From positions 1 to 14,041 of the forward strand of contig JAEWCJ010000183.1 of the NCBI GenBank assembly GCA_023390695.1: 14,041 bases of DNA, written 5' to 3'. Below, piece after piece: positions 8,267-14,041 of the stretch. Under the pieces are notes generated by a model. That model saw nothing but the letters and a program-made list of their open reading frames with translations. It was not told where the DNA came from and did no database searches. Each line of letters opens with the position of its first letter. Position 1 is the stretch's first letter. Both the position numbers and the translations under genes were made by a program. The DNA is from Pseudomonadota bacterium (GTDB lineage Bacteria > Pseudomonadota > Alphaproteobacteria > Rhizobiales > Xanthobacteraceae).

Positions 8267-9306
8267 TGCTCAATCACAATTCTCTTGGAACCGTTAAGTT
8301 GCGATTCTCGCGCGAGATGAATGAGCTTCTGAACGCGAAGGCCGTGCTCGATCCCGGGCGACACCGGGCTTCCGGTTTCTATCGCATCGAGGAACCGCTT
8401 TGCGAGGCGCGAGATCGGCGTGATCCGGCCATCCGGATAGCGCGCCTCGTCCGGATCAGTTACCTCGATCTGCGTCAGTGCGGCCGCCGGCCGGCGCGCG
8501 TGGAGCAGTTCAAATCCGCGCATGTAGTCCGCGGTCGTGTTCCTCAGAACCAGCGTGCCATCTTCGCCATAGAACTCGATGCGATGACCGGAGCCGAGAT
8601 AGGAGGCGGCGCTCATCGACAGCATATAAGCAGCCCCCGACTGGAATGTGCCCGAGAGCGATACCGAACTCTCGGAAGCCGCCGCGGCGCCCGGCAAATG
8701 GAAAATATTTGCCGACAGATCCCGGATCGGGCCGCAGAAGTTCTCCAGATAATGGAAACAATGGCTGACGAAATTTCCGAGCGCGCCGCCGCCGTCGGCG
8801 CCATCGGTTTTCCAGCTCTTCAGCCGCATGCGGGTCGCATAGTTCTCGACCTGCCAGCCGACCACGACATGCCGCAAGGAGCCGAGCGTGCCATCGTCGA
8901 TCAGCGCCTTTGCGCGCTGCCACGCCGGCAGCTCGCCGAATTCGAAATCGATCATGACCGGCCGCCCACTAGCCTTCGCCTGCTCATGCACGGCCTGCGC
9001 GGCTGCGAGTGTGGAGGCGAGCGGCTTTTCGGCGAAAACCGCCTTGCCGGCTTTCAGCGCGCGGATCGCAATGTCCGGCTGCAGGCTGGGGGGAACGGCG
9101 ATGGCGACGGCATCAAGGTGGGGATCGTCAGTGAGATCGCGCCAGTCCGCGAACGGCCGGGCTATGCCTTCCGCTTGGGCAATCTCGGTCGTTCTTGCAA
9201 TGTCGGTCCCCGCCAGAGCCGCGACCTTGCAGCGTGGATCTGCACGGAATGCAGGCAGGAGGACGGCCCGTCCGAAATTGCATCCTACGACACCCAGCCG
9301 GATCAC
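8263..9306 (-). CDS. Gfo/Idh/MocA-family NAD(P)-dependent oxidoreductase
   Basis: The 347-residue protein opens with the Rossmann segment RLGVVGCNFGR (3-13). It has the family's AEKPLAS motif (92-98), with Lys94 as the usual catalytic/cofactor residue, and the GGGALGNFVSHCFHY region, in which the histidine takes part in substrate binding. Members oxidise or reduce sugars, inositols or nucleotide-sugar keto groups. Here it is first in the operon and is a good candidate for reducing a 3- or 4-keto sugar intermediate. Start GTG 9306 is chosen because AGGGG (9315-9319) lies 8 bases upstream and the Rossmann strand begins at once. A TTG at 9360 would add 18 residues that fit nothing in the family. 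The stop overlaps the SDR start (ATGA). Confidence 0.9.
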   Translation of the reverse strand: MIRLGVVGCNFGRAVLLPAFRADPRCKVAALAGTDIARTTEIAQAEGIARPFADWRDLTDDPHLDAVAIAVPPSLQPDIAIRALKAGKAVFAEKPLASTLAAAQAVHEQAKASGRPVMIDFEFGELPAWQRAKALIDDGTLGSLRHVVVGWQVENYATRMRLKSWKTDGADGGGALGNFVSHCFHYLENFCGPIRDLSANIFHLPGAAAASESSVSLSGTFQSGAAYMLSMSAASYLGSGHRIEFYGEDGTLVLRNTTADYMRGFELLHARRPAAALTQIEVTDPDEARYPDGRITPISRLAKRFLDAIETGSPVSPGIEHGLRVQKLIHLARESQLNGSKRIVIEQ

Positions 9307-9314
9307 ATTGCCAT

Positions 9315-9319
9315 CCCCT
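9315..9319 (-). promoter_or_regulatory. Ribosome binding site fixing the oxidoreductase start
   Basis: On the minus strand AGGGG is 8 bases before GTG 9306. It supports this start over the upstream TTG at 9360. Confidence 0.55.
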
Positions 9320-9427
9320 GCGGAGCGGGCCGCCCGCTTTGCCGTGAGGACATGAGGCAAATCCCCGCCGCTTGCAAGCCGGTCGGATTCAGGCCCGCAA
9401 ATTATTGAGGATCGGCGGGGGCGATAG

Positions 9428-9456
9428 TTGCCCGTCGTAAGGCACCGGAATACAAG
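9428..9456 (+). promoter_or_regulatory. Candidate promoter of the membrane glycosyltransferase-like gene
   Basis: TTGCCC (9428-9433) is followed after exactly 17 bases by TACAAG (9451-9456), each matching four of six consensus bases. The predicted leader is about 40 bases. This lies in the 195-base gap between the two divergent genes (9307-9501). I found no convincing promoter there for the minus-strand operon, although AATAAT (9401-9406, minus) could be a -10. Confidence 0.3.
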
Positions 9457-9458
9457 TC

Positions 9459-9479
9459 TTGGTCGGCCATCCCGGCCAA
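9459..9479. other. Short stem-loop in the leader of the membrane protein gene
   Basis: TTGGTCGG (9459-9466) pairs with CCGGCCAA (9472-9479) across a 5-base loop, with one G-U pair. There is no following T-run, so it is not an intrinsic terminator. It lies just after the candidate promoter and could be an operator or a leader hairpin. Confidence 0.3.
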
Positions 9480-9501
9480 GGTTCTAAAGCCGGCGCGCCG
9501 C

Positions 9502-11649
9502 ATGCGAGATTGTCTGTATAGCTTCTGGCATCGTTCCAATCTTGCGCGTTGCCTGCTGCTGATCGCGCTGGCCGTTGCAGTGATCGGCCTGCCGCTCAAT
9601 CATCTGTTGGGCTATGCCCTGCTCGTTTTCACCGCCGTGGTGGCGTTTGTCGGCGAGGTGACGTCGCGCGGACGGCCCTGGCTCCTGGCCTGCGCACTGG
9701 CTGTCGGTGCCGTGGCCGCGCAGGCCCTGCTGGTGCCGCCGCGGATCGACGAAGGTCACAACGTTTTCCTGGTCAAGGAGGAGAGCGCCCTGGTGAAGGC
9801 GCTGCCGCCCGATGTCTATCGCATCATGGCGGCGGAATTCGACAAGGTTTATCCGCCGGAGCGGCGCTGCAATCCGGACACGCCCGGATGCTGGCGCGGA
9901 AGCCGGGGGCCGGATTCCGCATTCGCGTTTTCGGCGGACGGCATCTTCGACAGGGGCGAGTTTTCCCGGCGCGTCACCGATATCGATTTCGCCGATCCGG
10001 TTTGGCTGCATCTCGGCTTTGTCAACGAGATGCGTTACAATTGGGACAACACGAACAGCGACGTGAAACGGCTGCGCCGCGATGGCCGCTTCTGGATGGG
10101 GCTGCATCGCTGGCACCTTCTGATGCCGTATTTCGTGATGTACCGGATGCCGCCTGCTTTTGCCGGCAGCCAGTTGTGCTGGCAGGGCGACGTGATCTGG
10201 GAGGAGCGCGCCGAGCGGTTCACGCTTCTGTCCAACACGGCCTGGGCGTGCCGGACGATCGAGCGGTCGGATATCGGCTTGCGTATTTTCGCGTTGGGCA
10301 TCCGGCCCGGCTCCTTGGCGATGACGCTCGATCCTCCGGTGATGCTGCGCGTCTGGCAGATCACCTACGGCGTGCTCAAGCTTCTTCTGTTTGCATCCAT
10401 CGTCGGATTGCTGGTGCAGTGGCGTCGGCGGGCGACGGTCCTGCCGTTCTTTCTGGTGGCGTCATGTCTGTTCGTCATCGCCATTCACGACGCGAGTTTT
10501 ATCGGCGGTCTGCGGCCGCTCGACGCCGGCGATGACGGCCTGTTCTACGAAAGCACGGCGCGGGACATCGTGCGAAATCTGCTGGCGGGCCATTTTGCCG
10601 AAGCGCTGCGCGGCGGTGAGAGCGTCTTCTTCTACGGCGGGCCGGGGCTGCGCTATTTGCGGGCGCTGGAGAGGGTCGTCTTCGGCGACACCAATCTCGG
10701 CTACCTGGCGCTGATGCTGATGTTGCCGTTCGTCTATCTCGCGTTGTTCCGGCGGTTTCTGTCGCGGACCTGGGCGCTCGGCCTCACGCTTGTGTTCGTG
10801 CTCATTCCGGTTGGCGAACTGTTCGGCACCAGCTTCGTGCATTTCTCGCGATGGGCGGCGCGCGGCTTTGCCGATCCGGCGGCGGCGTTCTTCGCGCTCA
10901 GCGGCCTCGTGCTGCTGGTCCGGCAACCGTTTGGAAAATCCGACGATCGTTTCGGAATTGCGGCTGGCGCCGGATTGCTGATGGCGCTGGCGATTTTCGT
11001 GCGTCCCAATCTGGCGCCCTTTGTCGGCATCATGCTGGCCGGCGCCGGCCTTGCCGCGCTCCACGCCCGCCATCTGTGGCGGATTGCCGGCTTGTGCGCC
11101 GGTTTTCTGCCGGCCGCGGTGATGCCGCTGCACAACTGGTATTTCGGCGGCGTGTTCGTTCTCTTCAGCTCCAACGCGACCATCCCCGAATTGCTGGTGA
11201 TGCCGCCCTCCGCCTGGTGGGCGGCTCTAATGGAGATCCTGCGTCTGGATCTTGCCGGAGCGCATGTCCTGCGGGCGCTGGCGCAGCTTGCCCGGTGGCT
11301 GAGCGGTCCGGGAGAATCGGTCTTCATGGTGCCAGTGCACGCTGCGGCAATCGCCGTGCTGATCTATGTCTTTGCAGCCGGCCGGCGCTTCGATGCATGG
11401 CTGCGCCTGATCGCATTCGCCGTTCTGGTGCAGCACGCGGTCTCGCTCATTTTCCTGATCGCGCCGCGTTATCACTATCTGGCGTGGCTGCTGACCTTCC
11501 TGGTCAATGCCGCATGGTTCGAGGCTGTCGGTCTGGTCTGGCTGCGCAGGCGGTGGCCGGCCTGGCATCGCCGCATGCGCCGCAATCCGGTGAACCTGGC
11601 GATGGCGGCCGGATTGTCCCGGCTGGATCGGCTTGGAATCCGGCCTTGA
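9502..11649 (+). CDS. Polytopic membrane protein, GT-C glycosyltransferase-like
   Basis: The 715-residue protein has three N-terminal hydrophobic segments (about 16-34, 36-52, 60-78). A hydrophilic domain of about 200 residues (79-283) contains four cysteines (123, 130, 226, 250) that could form disulfides. Many membrane helices follow from about 288 to 680. After the fifth helix, DAGDDGLFYESTARDIV (341-357) places acidic residues Asp344/345 where GT-C enzymes keep their catalytic acid, and RPN (501-503) and APRYHYLAWL (654-663) resemble motifs of ArnT/PMT-like transferases. GT-C enzymes use polyprenyl-phosphate sugars outside the membrane, which would match the GT2 enzyme across the divergent promoter. 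ATG 9502 has no clear ribosome site, so the start is less sure. A purely structural or transport role cannot be excluded. Confidence 0.75.
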   Translation: MRDCLYSFWHRSNLARCLLLIALAVAVIGLPLNHLLGYALLVFTAVVAFVGEVTSRGRPWLLACALAVGAVAAQALLVPPRIDEGHNVFLVKEESALVKALPPDVYRIMAAEFDKVYPPERRCNPDTPGCWRGSRGPDSAFAFSADGIFDRGEFSRRVTDIDFADPVWLHLGFVNEMRYNWDNTNSDVKRLRRDGRFWMGLHRWHLLMPYFVMYRMPPAFAGSQLCWQGDVIWEERAERFTLLSNTAWACRTIERSDIGLRIFALGIRPGSLAMTLDPPVMLRVWQITYGVLKLLLFASIVGLLVQWRRRATVLPFFLVASCLFVIAIHDASFIGGLRPLDAGDDGLFYESTARDIVRNLLAGHFAEALRGGESVFFYGGPGLRYLRALERVVFGDTNLGYLALMLMLPFVYLALFRRFLSRTWALGLTLVFVLIPVGELFGTSFVHFSRWAARGFADPAAAFFALSGLVLLVRQPFGKSDDRFGIAAGAGLLMALAIFVRPNLAPFVGIMLAGAGLAALHARHLWRIAGLCAGFLPAAVMPLHNWYFGGVFVLFSSNATIPELLVMPPSAWWAALMEILRLDLAGAHVLRALAQLARWLSGPGESVFMVPVHAAAIAVLIYVFAAGRRFDAWLRLIAFAVLVQHAVSLIFLIAPRYHYLAWLLTFLVNAAWFEAVGLVWLRRRWPAWHRRMRRNPVNLAMAAGLSRLDRLGIRP

Positions 11650-11697
11650 GCCGCTGAGCGGTCCTGCTTCTCGAGGCCGCGCGCGAAAGGCGCTCCC

Positions 11698-13791
<2,094 letters not shown>

Positions 13792-13820
13792 CGGGATGTC
13801 CTTGCAAATCTGTATCGTTG

Positions 13821-13841
13821 CGGTCCGGACGGACCGGACCG
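13821..13841. promoter_or_regulatory. Inverted repeat at the presumed start of fad transcription
   Basis: CGGTCCG (13821-13827) and CGGACCG (13835-13841) are perfect reverse complements around GACGGAC. Given the candidate promoter, the repeat spans about +1 to +20 of the beta-oxidation transcript, a typical place for a repressor operator. It could instead be a 7-bp leader hairpin. No T-run follows on either side in the needed direction, so it is not an intrinsic terminator. Confidence 0.4.
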
Positions 13842-13846
13842 AAGCA

Positions 13847-13875
13847 AAAATGCGCGGAAGCGGTCAGACTGTCAA
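13847..13875 (-). promoter_or_regulatory. Candidate promoter of the beta-oxidation gene
   Basis: On the minus strand a perfect TTGACA (13870-13875) is followed after 17 bases by CATTTT (13847-13852), a weak -10. The predicted start is near 13840, giving a leader of about 49 bases before GTG 13791. The box lies about 20 bases past the stop of the upstream GGDEF gene. Confidence 0.4.
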
Positions 13876-13895
13876 ACGATGGCCGGGTGCTGCGC

Positions 13896-14041
13896 TCAGC
13901 ATATCGTGCCGGTGAGATGCAGGGCGGTGGCGGGAGCGTCCTGCACAGGGATGGCGGCTTCATAAAAGCGGAACCGGCCGCCGCCGCCGTCCTTGGCGCG
14001 ATAGAGCGCGTGGTCTGCCGCCTTGATCAATTGATCGTAAT
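13896..14041 (-). CDS. GGDEF-domain protein (diguanylate cyclase), 3' end only
   Basis: Reading the minus strand from the right edge, an open frame of 47 codons ends at TGA (13896-13898). It begins YDQLIKAADHALYRAKDGG and continues GRFRFYE. The A-D-x-A-L-Y-x-A-K-x-x-G segment is the conserved C-terminal helix of GGDEF domains, which make cyclic di-GMP. About 20 divergent residues follow to the stop. The rest of the gene, including the GGDEF active-site motif, lies beyond the window, so catalytic competence cannot be judged. The fragment is cut by the window edge, not truncated in the genome as far as can be seen. Its product is unrelated in function to the downstream beta-oxidation gene, which appears to have its own promoter. 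Confidence 0.85.
   Translation of the reverse strand, partial: YDQLIKAADHALYRAKDGGGGRFRFYEAAIPVQDAPATALHLTGTIC

Noticed and set aside
8257..9408. Long + strand open frame opposite the Gfo/Idh gene
   Set aside because: Its translation is rich in Arg/Ala with no family motif; the minus strand carries a clear Rossmann oxidoreductase.
11650..11697. Possible terminator between the convergent membrane protein and beta-oxidation genes
   Set aside because: Only a 4-bp stem (CCGC-TGA-GCGG) and a broken GC-rich stem are seen, with no T-run on either strand.

Overview
This GC-rich window (about 60-65 % by eye) has tightly packed genes, several GTG starts and many 4-8 base gene overlaps. It reads as alphaproteobacterial chromosome. 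A degenerate copy of what looks like the dispersed palindrome common in Bradyrhizobium, Rhodopseudomonas and relatives lies at 1316-1396, so Bradyrhizobiaceae or a neighbouring family of Hyphomicrobiales is the best guess. That placement rests on memory of the repeat and protein families, not on a search. There are no tRNA or rRNA genes, insertion sequences, CRISPR arrays or phage genes, and no gap between genes exceeds 200 bases.

Left part (1-3264): a beta-propeller protein with LVIVD-type repeats (+), the palindromic repeat, a CobW/COG0523 metallochaperone-type GTPase (+), and, convergent with it, a TIM-barrel sugar isomerase of the hydroxypyruvate isomerase/epimerase group (-). The stop codons of the last two genes overlap. 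An AT-rich perfect inverted repeat sits just upstream of the isomerase.

Centre (3365-9306, all -): a compact sugar operon. In transcription order it encodes a Gfo/Idh/MocA oxidoreductase, an extended SDR (sugar-nucleotide epimerase/decarboxylase type), a zinc-motif sugar C-methyltransferase, a nucleotide-sugar dehydrogenase, a family 2 glycosyltransferase and a Nudix hydrolase. Overlaps of 4, 4 and 8 bases link three of the five junctions. A TATAAT-containing internal promoter candidate precedes the dehydrogenase. Together the genes suggest synthesis and transfer of an oxidised and/or C-branched sugar. The dehydrogenase followed by an SDR with an S-E-V-Y motif raises the possibility of a uronate-decarboxylation route to a 4-keto sugar, which would then be C-methylated and reduced. 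This is a hypothesis.

Divergent from the operon (9502-11649, +) is a 715-residue polytopic membrane protein. It has a large, probably periplasmic, N-terminal domain and an architecture like GT-C glycosyltransferases, and may act on the same glycan.

Right part: a bifunctional enoyl-CoA hydratase/3-hydroxyacyl-CoA dehydrogenase of fatty-acid beta-oxidation (11698-13791, -), with a candidate promoter and an inverted repeat at its presumed transcription start. At the right edge is the 3' end of a GGDEF-domain gene (-), cut by the window.
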